38,420 nt of DNA from Palsa-459 sp035937595 (lineage in GTDB: Bacteria > Actinomycetota > Acidimicrobiia > Acidimicrobiales > RAAP-2): contig DASZHS010000006.1 in assembly GCA_035937595.1 (NCBI GenBank), positions 1 to 38,420 of the forward strand. The letters are read 5' to 3'. The position numbers were made by a program, and so were the translations under genes. Shown one piece after another: positions 23,504 through 32,456 of the stretch (positions are counted from its first letter, which is position 1; every line of letters begins with the position of its first letter). The notes under the pieces were generated by a model. The model searched no databases. It was not told the origin of the DNA and was given only the letters and a program-made list of their open reading frames with translations.

Positions 23504-24838
23504 ATGAGCACCCTCGACGACCGCCTCCGGGCCCTCGACCCGTTCGCCGGCGCGCCGTACGAGCACGCCGACGCCGCGGCGATGGTGGAGCGGATCGCGG
23601 CGGTGGCACCGGCACGGCGGCACCGCCGCCGCCTCGCGGTCCTCGTCGCCCCGATGACCGCCGTCGCCGCAGCGGGGCTCACCGCGGGGCTGCTCGTGAC
23701 CGCGGGCACCTCGGCTCCGTCGCTCACGGCCATCCGGATCACCGGTGGCCAGCACGGCACCGAAGCGCCCGTCGCGCTGGGGCTCGAGTGGGCTGGCCTC
23801 AAGAGCGTGGCCCTCAACCAGTCGCTCCGCGCGTTCACGGACACCCAGTACGCCCCAATGGCCTCGCCTGCCCTGCCGGCGTCCACCGCCGAGCTCTACC
23901 TGGTCAGCGCGCAGCTGCCGACCTCGACGCCGGCCGTCGTGGCCTACCAGGCCATCAGCCCGGCCAGCCCCGCTCGCGTGCTCGCGACGAGCGCCTCGGC
24001 GCTCCGGCTCGACGGCGCCGTGCACCGTCTGACGGACTCGGCGTGGCAGCTCGGATCGGGGTCGAGCGCACGGGGGGCGATCACGGGGCTCTACCGGTCG
24101 CCCTCGGGGCTCTACGACTTCCAGTACCTGCGCGGCGACCTTGCCCACCCGACGCGGTGCGTGGCGGGTGCTGCCGCGGGCGCGGTCGACACCGATCGAC
24201 TCGCGATGTCGGCCACGGTGGGCAACGTCCTCTCGGCGCTCGGGCTGCGCTACGAGCTGGCACCCGCGACGTACCGGACGACCTGGGCGCGCGTCGGCCG
24301 CGCGGGCTGCCGTGGGATCGCGGTGCTCGGAGAGACGATCCTCGTCAACGGCATCACGACCGACCAAGTCGTGCAGGCCGCGTTCGATCCCGCCGGCCGG
24401 CTGGTCGCCGCGAGCCTCCCCGTCTTCATGCTCGGGCGGACCGCGTCGTACCCGCTGCTGAGCCCGGCGGTGGCTGCCGACGCCCTCGCCCGCAGCTCCG
24501 CCAGCGCCGCGGGCCGGCCCACGGGACCGGGGCACCGCGCGAGCCAAGCCCAGGCGGGCGGCATCTTCCGTGACCGCTACGGCGTCCCGGTGAGCCTGAA
24601 CATCGTCGAGGTGCGCTCCTCCTCGATCGAGCTGCGCGCGTTCGCGACGACGTCAGGCGCCACGTGGCTCGTCCCGGTCTACGCGCTGCGCGGTGACGGC
24701 TACACCGAATTGGCCGCCGGCCCTGCCGCGTGGTCGGGCGACGTGATCGCGACCGCGTCGCCGCTCGTGCGCGTCGTCGGGTCCGCCGTCAACCAGTCGC
24801 GCGTCTTCGACGAGCGCCAGTACCGCACGTTGCCGTAG
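23504..24838 (+). CDS. Single-pass membrane protein, possible anti-sigma or sensor partner
   Basis: 444 residues from ATG 23504, chosen because GGGAG lies 8 bases upstream. ATG 23489 in the same frame would add five residues. A short cytoplasmic part (1-42) contains DDRLRALDPFAG and an Arg-rich stretch. A membrane helix follows (about 44-66), then a large outer region without recognised catalytic residues. That region contains beta-rich segments and two Cys, 215 in RCVAG and another near 265 (GCRGI). The sigma factor stop is 15 bases upstream, so the pair forms one transcript. The small cytoplasmic part lacks the HxxxCxxC zinc motif of ZAS anti-sigma factors, so the anti-sigma role is inferred from position only. 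Confidence 0.7.
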   Translation: MSTLDDRLRALDPFAGAPYEHADAAAMVERIAAVAPARRHRRRLAVLVAPMTAVAAAGLTAGLLVTAGTSAPSLTAIRITGGQHGTEAPVALGLEWAGLKSVALNQSLRAFTDTQYAPMASPALPASTAELYLVSAQLPTSTPAVVAYQAISPASPARVLATSASALRLDGAVHRLTDSAWQLGSGSSARGAITGLYRSPSGLYDFQYLRGDLAHPTRCVAGAAAGAVDTDRLAMSATVGNVLSALGLRYELAPATYRTTWARVGRAGCRGIAVLGETILVNGITTDQVVQAAFDPAGRLVAASLPVFMLGRTASYPLLSPAVAADALARSSASAAGRPTGPGHRASQAQAGGIFRDRYGVPVSLNIVEVRSSSIELRAFATTSGATWLVPVYALRGDGYTELAAGPAAWSGDVIATASPLVRVVGSAVNQSRVFDERQYRTLP

Positions 24839-24898
24839 CGGCGCGCGAGCTCGCCACACCAGCCCGCGGACCACGCCGCGTCGCCGTCTTGTCCTTGC

Positions 24899-24912
24899 AC
24901 CCCGCGCGGGGT
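24899..24912 (+). terminator. 14-bp perfect palindrome upstream of the secreted hydrolase
   Basis: ACCCCGCGCGGGGT lies 61 bases after the stop at 24838. It could end the sigma-factor transcript or bind a regulator of the gene at 24995. The hexamer TTGCAC occurs nearby at 24895-24900, 24922-24927 and 24989-24994. Confidence 0.3.
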
Positions 24913-24994
24913 CGCACCTGGTTGCACCGCCGCGCCCTCGTGACGGAGCGCCGGGGATAGTGTCGGCCGTTCGCCGTGGTCGAGGGGGTTGCAC

Positions 24995-27124
24995 ATGGGT
25001 GGGCGTCGTCTCCTGTCATCGGTCGCGGGCCTGGCGCTGCTCGGTCCGCTCGTGCTCGCCCTTGCGTCGTCGACGCCCGCGTCGGCCTCGAGCATGCCGA
25101 ATCCCGCGGTCGCCAAGTGCGACGCGCTCGTCACGACGCCTGCCGGTCACGCGTGCCTGCTGCCGTGGCCGAACAACGCCTTCACCAAGTCGGCGAGCAC
25201 GCCGACCGGCCGGCTTGTCAACGTCAGCCCCACGGCGACGCCGATGAACAAGTCGGGCGTGCACATCGACACGAAGTACCAGAACCAGCTCGACGGCTTC
25301 TCGCCCGGCTCGGTCGTGATGATCAACATCCCCAACCTCTCGATCGCGAACTCGAACATCGCGACCTCGACGAACATCGGGCTCTCGGACTGCACCATGA
25401 CGGGGAGCCTCACGAGCTCGACGGTGCCGATCGTGCTGTGGGACGCGACGAAGGCGCGATGCATCCCCTACTTCGCCGAGCTCGACGCCGAGGATGCCGA
25501 CTCCACGACCCAGCTCTTGCTGATCCACCCGGTGGTCAACTACCCAGAGGGCGACCGCATCGACGTCGTGCTCCGGAACCTCGTCGACACGAGCGACGTG
25601 GCCATCCCGACGCTCGCCGGCGAGGCGTCGGCGCTCCACGGGACGATGGTGCCCGCGACGCGTGGCGCGCACCTCAAGTGGCTCGTGACGAACGACCTCA
25701 AGGCGTTCGACCTCACGCACCTCTACGCGGCGTGGGACTTCTCGGTGATCTCCTCAGGCGGCACCTCGACGAAGACGTTCCACAGCTACGACCTCGCGGA
25801 CCCGGCCCTCACGATGCGCGACCAGGCGTTCAAGCTGGTCGGCTCGACGGCCCCGGTCTTCAGGGTGACCAACGTGGCCACCGTCGGGACCGAGCGGCAG
25901 GTCTCCGGCAGCTTCCAGGTGCCGACGTTCCTGACGCACTGCCCGAAGACCCAGAGCGCGATGTTCCAGAGCACCGACACGGGGTTGTGCCGGTCCATGA
26001 ACGTCGACACCCACGGCCTCCCGCTCCTCGAGCACTCGACGCTCTCGAAGGGCGCGCACCCGACCTGGTCGAACCAGCTCTGGGCCAACTTCATCTGCGT
26101 GATGCCGACGACGATCTCGTCCGGCGGGCCGGCGCTCCCCACCCTGTACGGCCACGGCCTGCTCGGGGACGCGACGGAGGTCGCGGGCTCGTCCTTCGTG
26201 AAGGGTGTCGCCGCCAACATGATGGGCTGCGCGACGGACTGGTCCGGCATGTCGTCCAACGACATCCTGCTCGTCGAGGCCGCTCTCACCAACATGAGCT
26301 CGTTCCACGTCAACGTGGACCACATGCTGCAGGGCTTCGTCAACTTTCAGTTCCTCGCGCGACTGATCGACTCGAAGAAGGGCTTCGCCTCCAACGCCGC
26401 GTTCCAGCAGGGCTCGTCCGTGCGCTTCCAGGTCGGCAAGTGCGGCTTCCAGGGCTACTCACAGGGCGGGATCATGGGCGGGGCGGTGTCCGCGATCGCG
26501 ACTGGCTGGAGCCGCGTGATCCTGGGCGTGCCGGGCGAGAACTACGGCGGGCTGCTGCTCAACCGGTCGGTCGACTGGTCGTCGTTCGCGTCCATCTACG
26601 ACCCGGCGTACCCGAACTCGACGGACCAGCAGCTTGGGCTGCAGCTCGCCCAGATGCTCTGGGACCGCGGCGAGAACGAGGGCTACGCCGAGCACCTGGT
26701 CGCCCACCCGTACGCGGGGACCAAGGCGAAGCACGTCTTCATCATCGAGAACTACGGCGACCACCAGGTGGCCAACGTCGCGGCCGAGGCGCTCGCGCGC
26801 ACGCTCGGCGCGGTGAACCACCAGCCGATCTTCGACTCGAACGCCTTCGGGTCGCCGCGATCGAACCTCCCGGTGACCCTGCAGTGGGGGCTGAGCGCCG
26901 CGAACCAGGCGGTCGCCAACCCTGCGTTCATCGAGCTGTGGGACTACGGCACCCCGACGCCGCCCACGGTCAACCTCGCGCCGTCGGGCAGCCAGTACGG
27001 GAACGATCCGCACGGCTACGGGCGCGAGTCACCGGGGCTCATCACCCAGATCTACGACTTCATGAGCACCGGCCTCGTGCCGAACGTCTGCGGCACCGGG
27101 CCGTGCGTCGGGGTGCCCGGCTGA
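24995..27124 (+). CDS. Secreted alpha/beta-hydrolase-fold protein
   Basis: 709 residues. ATG 24995 has GAGGGGG six bases upstream. A Sec signal peptide spans about 1-33 (GRRLL, hydrophobic core, ASAS). The N-terminal half contains CLLPWPNNAFT, GVHIDTKYQNQ and DGFSPGS segments, recalling a family of large secreted bacterial hydrolases known mainly as hypothetical proteins. The hydrolase core has LYGHGLLGDATE (oxyanion region), GYSQGGIMGG (nucleophile S489) and NYGDHQVAN (H590, likely catalytic His). Several Cys suggest disulfides. Esterase, lipase or peptidase activity is possible; the substrate is unknown. It follows the sigma/membrane-protein pair and may be a target gene. Confidence 0.82.
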   Translation: MGGRRLLSSVAGLALLGPLVLALASSTPASASSMPNPAVAKCDALVTTPAGHACLLPWPNNAFTKSASTPTGRLVNVSPTATPMNKSGVHIDTKYQNQLDGFSPGSVVMINIPNLSIANSNIATSTNIGLSDCTMTGSLTSSTVPIVLWDATKARCIPYFAELDAEDADSTTQLLLIHPVVNYPEGDRIDVVLRNLVDTSDVAIPTLAGEASALHGTMVPATRGAHLKWLVTNDLKAFDLTHLYAAWDFSVISSGGTSTKTFHSYDLADPALTMRDQAFKLVGSTAPVFRVTNVATVGTERQVSGSFQVPTFLTHCPKTQSAMFQSTDTGLCRSMNVDTHGLPLLEHSTLSKGAHPTWSNQLWANFICVMPTTISSGGPALPTLYGHGLLGDATEVAGSSFVKGVAANMMGCATDWSGMSSNDILLVEAALTNMSSFHVNVDHMLQGFVNFQFLARLIDSKKGFASNAAFQQGSSVRFQVGKCGFQGYSQGGIMGGAVSAIATGWSRVILGVPGENYGGLLLNRSVDWSSFASIYDPAYPNSTDQQLGLQLAQMLWDRGENEGYAEHLVAHPYAGTKAKHVFIIENYGDHQVANVAAEALARTLGAVNHQPIFDSNAFGSPRSNLPVTLQWGLSAANQAVANPAFIELWDYGTPTPPTVNLAPSGSQYGNDPHGYGRESPGLITQIYDFMSTGLVPNVCGTGPCVGVPG

Positions 27125-27166
27125 GCGTTCGTCGCGCGTGGCGTGACGCGGTCCGACACATCGCCG

Positions 27167-28137
27167 CTACGAGCTCGGCGCCACCGAGATCACGACGTTG
27201 CCCAGCTTCTCACCCGACTCTGCGTAGCGGTAGGCCGCGACGATGTCCTCGAGCGGGTAGGTCCGGTCGACGAGCGGCGTGAAGCGGCCCTCCTCCATCA
27301 AGGTGGCGAGGTGCTCGACCATCGCACGGTCGATCCCGGGGATCGAGAAGACGACGCGCTTGTCCCCGAGGAGCGGGCCGAGGAGCGGCAGGACCGCGTT
27401 GACGTAGTGGGGCCCGGGTCCCGCCGACGTGAACCGTCCGCCCGGCTTGAGCAGCCGGCGGCACCTGAAGTACGAGGGCGTGCCGTGCGCGTCGAAGACC
27501 ACGTCGTAGCGCTGGTCGTCACGCGTGAAGTCGCCGGCGGTGTAGTCGACGGCGCGATCGGCACCGAGCCCTTCGACGAGCTCGAGGTGCGCCGTGGCGC
27601 ACACGGCGGTCACCGTCGCGCCCATCGACTTCACGAGCTGCACCGCTGCTGAGCCGATCGCCCCGGTCGCGCCGTACACGAGCACGTCCATCCCGGCCGC
27701 CACGCCGGCGCGGGTGAGGTGGTTGAGCGCGTAGTGCGAGCCCTCCGTCCCGGCGCGACCTGCTCGAAGGAGAGGCGGTCGGGGATGGCGGCGATCGCGC
27801 GATCCTCGGGGACGACCAGGTGCTCGGCGTGCGCGCCGAACGGCCCCTCGCAGTACCCGAAGACGCGGTCGCCGACGGCGAAGCGGTGCACGCCCGTGCC
27901 CGTCGCCTCGACGACGCCGGCGAACTCGTTGCCGAGGATCGTCGCCTTCGGCCTCGTCAGCCCGGACAGGACCCGCATGGGGAAGGGCGTCGCCGAGCGG
28001 TAGTGGCAGTCGGTCCGGTTCACCGTCGTCGCGTGCACGCGCACGAGCAGCGCACCGGCGCCGGCCGCCGGCGTGGGCACGTCGCGGACCTCGACGACCT
28101 CGGGCGGCCCGTAGCGCGTGTGGACCGCGGCGCGCAC
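27167..28137 (-). pseudogene. Zinc-type alcohol dehydrogenase-like (MDR) oxidoreductase with a frameshift
   Basis: From GTG 28137 the first frame reads a GroES-like MDR N-terminus (VRVHATTVNRTDCHYR, LGNEFAGVVEATG, FAVGDRVFGY) up to RLSFEQVAP. It then turns into nonsense. The expected continuation (TEGSHYALNHLTRAG, then GMDVLVYGATGAIGSAAVQL, the NADPH-binding motif) sits in another frame and runs to the stop at 27167. The total length of 971 bases is one short of a multiple of three, so a single-base deletion near 27749-27754, in a CCCGG stretch, explains it. Intact members are quinone oxidoreductase-like reductases. Either the gene is newly dead or the base is a sequencing error; the rest is undamaged. 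Confidence 0.82.
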
Positions 28138-28254
28138 CTGCGAACCGTAGCCAACGTCACCCCAGCATCGCGCTCGACGACACCCGTCACATGCTCGATC
28201 GATCCGGGCGGCCCGGGCCCCTCGGTAGGCTCACCGCGGAGCGAGGGGGTGCGC

Positions 28255-28569
28255 GTGGGCTACGTCGAGGTCGAGCAGTTCACGCTGGTCGACGGCATCG
28301 ACGCCCACGAGTTCGCGCGTCGCGACACGGCGCTGCAGCGATGGAGCTACGTGCACCGGCGCGGACTCGTCCGACGGACGACCGCGCTCGCCGACGACGG
28401 AGGTGTGCTCGTGCTCACCGTGTTCGGGGGCGCCTCGGCGCCGACACCCGCGGCGACGGAGGACTCCGGCGAGGAGCCCCTGGCGTCATTCACGGCCGCG
28501 ATCGACCCTGCGTCCTACCGGCGCGCGGTGTACCGCGACCTCGACGGAGCTACTGCTGGACGAGGGTGA
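28255..28569 (+). CDS. Small protein resembling dimeric alpha/beta-barrel families
   Basis: 104 residues. GTG 28255 has GAGGGGG close upstream; GTG 28249 is an in-frame alternative. The opening strand VEVEQFTLVDG, helix HEFARRDTALQRWSYV, and strand pair GLVRRTTAL and GGVLVLTVFGG follow the pattern of ferredoxin-like dimeric barrel proteins seen in actinomycetes. This is a pattern-level assignment. It diverges from the damaged MDR gene, and its last 20 bases overlap the convergent VOC gene. Function unknown. Confidence 0.6.
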   Translation: MGYVEVEQFTLVDGIDAHEFARRDTALQRWSYVHRRGLVRRTTALADDGGVLVLTVFGGASAPTPAATEDSGEEPLASFTAAIDPASYRRAVYRDLDGATAGRG

Positions 28570-28918
28570 TCGGGTTGCCCTCGGGATCGGTGATCCCGGC
28601 GATCGTCGGCCCGTTCGGCACGTCGAGGGCGCCCATCGTCACCTCGCCGCCGAGGGACGCCGCGCGGTCGAGCGACTCGGCGAGGTCGCGGACCTGGACG
28701 TAGAGCGTGACCCCGCGACGCTCGCTCTGGCGCAGGTGGCCCGCCGGTCCTGGCTCCGGGCCGCCGAGGCCCGCCGCGAAGAAGCGGATGGGGCCCTCGT
28801 GGATCGTCCAGTTGAACATCGCCTCGTAGAACGGCGCGAGCGCGTCAGGGTCCGTGGCCGTGATCTCGAAGTGCACGACGGGACGGGGCCAGTCCTGCGC
28901 CGACGGCACCTCGCTCAT
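28550..28918 (-). CDS. VOC (glyoxalase/bleomycin-resistance) superfamily protein
   Basis: 122 residues from ATG 28918, four bases after the LCP gene stop. The single VOC module has PVVHFEITATDPDALAPFYE at the N-terminus, a MFNWTI segment, GVTLYVQVRDLAESLDRA and the C-terminal GITDPEGNPITLVQ. These are the beta-alpha-beta signatures of the fold. The His near the start and the C-terminal region carry the usual metal positions, but the full ligand set is not clear. Binding or isomerisation of a small molecule is likely; the substrate is unknown. Confidence 0.85.
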   Translation of the reverse strand: MSEVPSAQDWPRPVVHFEITATDPDALAPFYEAMFNWTIHEGPIRFFAAGLGGPEPGPAGHLRQSERRGVTLYVQVRDLAESLDRAASLGGEVTMGALDVPNGPTIAGITDPEGNPITLVQQ

Positions 28919-28922
28919 CGGC

Positions 28923-30671
28923 TCACCGGTTGACGATCGGCTGCGAGGCCGCGCACGAGCGAGGGTCCCAGGGCATGAGGGGCGAGGCGGTGTTCGTCGG
29001 CTTTGACAGGAGCGGGTCGGTGTTCACGCCCTGCGGGTCGAAGACGGTGCTGGTGGTCACGTGGGTGGTCGTCGTCACGGTGGAGCCCGTGTGGCTCGTC
29101 GACGTCGTCGTGCCGGGTCGGGTCGTCGTCGTGACGGGCGGGGCCGTCCAGTCCTTGGTCGCGACCGAGATGTCGTTGCCCGTCTGGACGGTCACCATGT
29201 TGCCCGGGGTGACCATCGCCGGGTCGTAGCCCAAGGTGACCGGACCCTGGAGGACCGTCATCACCCGGAGGGCGGCCTCGAGGCTCGCGCTGTGCCAGTC
29301 GGCGTTCGCGGGTGGAGGGGGCCCGCCGTACCAGACGACGGTCTCCGCGGACGAGCCGACGGGCGTGCGGACACCGGTCGAGGTGACGTGGAACCCCTTG
29401 TGCGTGAGCTCCGTCGCGATCGTCGTCTGCTGGTTGGGGACGACCGAGCCGTCCATCACCGAGATGTGGAAGGTGCCGGCCGGCGGCAGCGGGTGGCCGT
29501 TCCACGGGCTGAACCCGGGCTGCACCCCGAAGATGGAGTCGACGGTCTGCCAGCCGCCGGGCTGGATCGGGAACTCGACGTCGCCGTAGAAGCCGCCCTT
29601 GTAGATGTAGCTGTACGCGTTCTGCGGGTCCGACATGTTGAGCACGACCGGATAGGTCAGCTGGGGCACCGACGAGATCTGCGTGCTGTGGTACGTCTCC
29701 GCCAGCGACACCATCTCGCCCTCGTTGAACGACTGGTCGACCGTGAGGTCCGGGAGGATCGTGGTCGCGAGGCTCAGGTCCGTCGCCGGGTTGCCGATGC
29801 CCATGGACGCCAGCTTCGCCGCGACGACGCGGAGGAACTCGTGGGTCCGGCGGATGCGTGCGAGGTCCGACAACGGCTCGTAGGGCCAGTTGCGCGGGTT
29901 GGTGCCGTCCGCGGCGGAGTACTGGATCTGCAGGTGCCGTGCTCGCACGACCTCGAGCGCGTGGGTCCCGTCGAGGTGGTAGCACCCCGGGCGCTCGATC
30001 TGCAGGCTCGAGTAGGCGTCGAAGACCCGCTTCGGGAAGTACATGTCGATGCCGCCGATGGCGTCCACCACGTTGGAGAACGTCGTGAAGTTGAGCTCGA
30101 TGAAGTGGTTGATCGGGATCCCGAAGTCCTCCTCGACGGCCGCGGCGAGCTGGGTCGGGCCCTGGTAGAGGGCCGCGTCGATCTTGTTGGCCTGGGCGGC
30201 GGCCCGGGCGTTGGGCTCGAAGAGGTCACGGGGGATCGAGAGGAGGGAGGCGGTGTGCGTGTTGGGGTTCAGATGGACGACCATGACGATGTCGCTGTTC
30301 ACCCCGGTCGCCTGCGAGCAGAAGCCGGTCTGGGGACTCTGCTTCTCGCCCTTGGCGCACCGCGTGGTGGAGCCCACGAGCAGGATGTTCTCGGTCTTCC
30401 CGATGGTCTGCAGGCCGAGGACCGTGGTGTGCGAGACGAGGGTGCCGAGGTAGATGTAGATGGCCACGATCGCCAGTACCACGGCGAGCACGAGGGCGCC
30501 GACGCCCGCGAGCGACCACGTCACCCAGCGACGGCGGCGTCGGCGCGGGCGACGTCGCGGATGGCCCGTCTGGCGGCGCTCGATCGCGTCGCCGAGGGCA
30601 AGGAGCCCGTCCTCGTTGGCCGCGCCCCGAGGCGACGCGGCACGAGGAGCATCGGGGCCTGCGGCGGGCAC
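28923..30671 (-). CDS. LytR-CpsA-Psr (LCP) family cell-wall glycopolymer ligase
   Basis: 582 residues from GTG 30671. A basic cytoplasmic N-terminus of about 48 residues precedes one membrane helix (50-75). The LCP domain (about 100-290) includes NSDIVMVVHLNPNTHTASLL, SIPRDL, NHFIELNF and VDAIGGIDMYFP, then HALEVVRARHLQ and DLARIRRTHEFL with the Arg residues that bind the lipid pyrophosphate. A LytR_C domain follows (about 385-500). The tail (about 505-545) is strikingly rich in Thr and Ser. LCP enzymes attach polymers such as arabinogalactan or teichoic-like chains to peptidoglycan outside the cell. The downstream VOC gene is probably cotranscribed. Confidence 0.92.
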   Translation of the reverse strand: MPAAGPDAPRAASPRGAANEDGLLALGDAIERRQTGHPRRRPRRRRRRWVTWSLAGVGALVLAVVLAIVAIYIYLGTLVSHTTVLGLQTIGKTENILLVGSTTRCAKGEKQSPQTGFCSQATGVNSDIVMVVHLNPNTHTASLLSIPRDLFEPNARAAAQANKIDAALYQGPTQLAAAVEEDFGIPINHFIELNFTTFSNVVDAIGGIDMYFPKRVFDAYSSLQIERPGCYHLDGTHALEVVRARHLQIQYSAADGTNPRNWPYEPLSDLARIRRTHEFLRVVAAKLASMGIGNPATDLSLATTILPDLTVDQSFNEGEMVSLAETYHSTQISSVPQLTYPVVLNMSDPQNAYSYIYKGGFYGDVEFPIQPGGWQTVDSIFGVQPGFSPWNGHPLPPAGTFHISVMDGSVVPNQQTTIATELTHKGFHVTSTGVRTPVGSSAETVVWYGGPPPPANADWHSASLEAALRVMTVLQGPVTLGYDPAMVTPGNMVTVQTGNDISVATKDWTAPPVTTTTRPGTTTSTSHTGSTVTTTTHVTTSTVFDPQGVNTDPLLSKPTNTASPLMPWDPRSCAASQPIVNR

Positions 30672-30765
30672 GGCCGCATCCTACTGAGGGCGCCGCACGT
30701 GTCTCGGCCTTACTCGAGCGCTCCGTAAGACGTCCTTAAGACCCGACGGCGTGCGAGGGTGCACC

Positions 30766-31191
30766 GTGATCCGCGTGCTCGCGACCGACGAGGTCGATGC
30801 CGTTGGACGCGTGCTCGGACTCGCGCGGCTGTTCCAGGGGGACGGCGAGTACCTGATCGCGTGGGACGTACAGGAGCCGGTTGGCCACGTGCACGTGGCG
30901 CGCTCCGAGCCGCCCGAGCTCCAGGACCTCGAGGTCCGCGAGGGCTACCGCCGACGGGGCGTCGCGACCGCGCTCCTCGCCGCCGCAGAGGCGGACTGCG
31001 CCGCGCACGGCGCCTCGCGGGTGCGGGTCACCGTCTCGGTGGACAACGACGTGGCGCACCGCCTCTACGCGGCGCGCGGCTACGCCGATGCTGGTCTTCC
31101 ACCGCGACGGGTGCAGGGCACGATCCAGGTCCGGACGGGGCCGATCGACGTCGACGACACGCTGCTCACCCTCGAGAAGCGCCTCTCCTGA
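30766..31191 (+). CDS. GNAT-family N-acetyltransferase
   Basis: 141 residues. GTG 30766 is preferred because GAGGG lies about 6 bases upstream; GTG 30751 would add five residues. The acetyl-CoA-binding motif A is LEVREGYRRRGVATALLAAA (Arg-x-x-Gly-x-Ala loop), followed by VTVSVDNDVAHRLYAARGY, the motif B helix. The substrate is unknown. It diverges from the LCP gene and converges with the KdpD sensory half, 29 bases away. Confidence 0.88.
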   Translation: MIRVLATDEVDAVGRVLGLARLFQGDGEYLIAWDVQEPVGHVHVARSEPPELQDLEVREGYRRRGVATALLAAAEADCAAHGASRVRVTVSVDNDVAHRLYAARGYADAGLPPRRVQGTIQVRTGPIDVDDTLLTLEKRLS

Positions 31192-31220
31192 AGTTGAGCT
31201 GGGCACCGCGCGCCGAGGGC

Positions 31221-32372
31221 TCAGGCGCCGGGGTCCGCGCCGCGCGACGGCGCGATCAGGTGGACGTCGATGCCCCTGGCCGCCGCGAGGGGAAGGAGGC
31301 GGACGAGCTTGGAGGACCGCCGGAGCCCGATCAGGCGCCCCGGCGGCGGCGCGGCGAGCACGAGCTGGGTGACCTGGTTGCGCGCGGCGTGGTCGACGAC
31401 GGCCGTGGCGACGTCGTCGGCGGTGAGCTCCGTCGTCGTCGCCCCCACGTCGGTCGCCACCCGCGCGAGCGCCGTGTGGCGCTCGACGAGACGGCTCGTC
31501 CGCTCGCCGTCCGCCACCAGCACGACCTCGAGGGTGGTCTTGAGCCGGGCGGCGATCCGCGCGGCGCGGTGGACGACGGCCTCGTCGGACGGCTCGCCCG
31601 TCACCATGGCCATCACGCGCTCGGTGGTCTCCCAGACGTGCCCGACGCGGCGTCCCCGCAGGTACCCGAGGAGGTCCTCGTCGGCCTCGTCGGCCACGAA
31701 GCGCAGGGCGAGCTCGCGCAGGGCGACGAGGTTCTCCGTCTTGAAGAAGCCCTGGAGCGCGGCGCCGATCTTCGCCTGCGGGTAGATGTTGCCGTGGAGC
31801 ATCCGGCGACGGAGCTGCTCCGGTGACGAGTCGATGAGCTCGAGCTGGTCCGCGCGCCGCACCACCCAGTCGGGAACGCGCTCGCGAACCTTCGCCTCGG
31901 TGATCTCCTCGACGGCGTCGGCGATCGACTCGATGTGCTGGACGTTCAGGGTGGAGATGACCGCGATGCCGGCGTCCAGGAGCTCCAAGACGTCCTCCCA
32001 CCGCTTCTCGTGGCGTGACGCCTGCGGCACGTTGGTGTGGGCGAGCTCGTCGATGAGGGCCACGTCGGGGTGCCGGGCGAGCACGGCGTCCACGTCCATC
32101 TCCTCGAACGTCGTGTCGCGGTGCGTGGCGGTGCGGCGCGGTACCACCTCGAGGTCCTTGAGCAGCTCGAGCGTCTTCGGGCGCCCGTGTGCCTCGACGA
32201 AGCCGATCACGACGTCGGCACCCCGCTGCGAGCGGCGCCACCCCTCGTCGAGCATCGCGCAGGTCTTGCCCACGCCGGCGACCGAGCCGAGGTAGATCCG
32301 GAACTTTCCGGCCGGGACGACGACGTCCTCCACGTCCTTCGTGCTCGAGCGCACCGAGCCCTCGTCGCTCAT
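31221..32372 (-). CDS. KdpD sensory half: KdpD N-terminal domain plus USP domain, without kinase
   Basis: 383 residues from ATG 32372, with GTGAGG upstream. It carries the conserved KdpD N-terminal domain: a Walker A motif GSVAGVGKT (29-37), then DELAHTN, SRHEKRWEDVLELLDAGI, NVQHIES and a PEQLRRRMLHGNIYP segment. A universal-stress-protein-like domain follows (about 250-378). In most bacteria this continues into the membrane helices and histidine kinase of KdpD; here a stop follows directly after HLIAPSRG. The kinase half lies head-to-head on the other strand. KdpD senses potassium limitation and turgor, and the N-terminal half binds nucleotides and tunes output. It may act in trans on the kinase. 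Confidence 0.9.
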   Translation of the reverse strand: MSDEGSVRSSTKDVEDVVVPAGKFRIYLGSVAGVGKTCAMLDEGWRRSQRGADVVIGFVEAHGRPKTLELLKDLEVVPRRTATHRDTTFEEMDVDAVLARHPDVALIDELAHTNVPQASRHEKRWEDVLELLDAGIAVISTLNVQHIESIADAVEEITEAKVRERVPDWVVRRADQLELIDSSPEQLRRRMLHGNIYPQAKIGAALQGFFKTENLVALRELALRFVADEADEDLLGYLRGRRVGHVWETTERVMAMVTGEPSDEAVVHRAARIAARLKTTLEVVLVADGERTSRLVERHTALARVATDVGATTTELTADDVATAVVDHAARNQVTQLVLAAPPPGRLIGLRRSSKLVRLLPLAAARGIDVHLIAPSRGADPGA

Positions 32373-32376
32373 CACA

Positions 32377-32412
32377 CGAACCTCACCGCCATAGGATGCC
32401 AGCCGAGGTTCG
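32377..32412. promoter_or_regulatory. Inverted repeat in the shared kdpD start region
   Basis: Perfect 8-base arms CGAACCTC (32377-32384) and GAGGTTCG (32405-32412), 20 bases apart, lie in the 84-bp gap between the divergent KdpD halves. TAGGAT (32392-32397) between the arms could be a -10 element for the plus-strand kinase gene. The arrangement suits an operator controlling both directions, with KdpE the natural candidate regulator, but this is inference. Confidence 0.35.
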
Positions 32413-32456
32413 CCTCGACGACGTGCCCGGCGCGCGACCTCGGGAGGTGCGACGGC

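Noticed and set aside
24976..27282. A 768-codon plus-strand frame overlapping the secreted hydrolase
   Set aside because: It is in a different frame from the hydrolase, which has a signal peptide, nucleophile motif and good SD. The alternative reads as low complexity.
30722..30745. Repeated TAAGAC near the divergent LCP/GNAT starts
   Set aside because: Only two 6-base copies 11 bases apart; too short to claim an operator.
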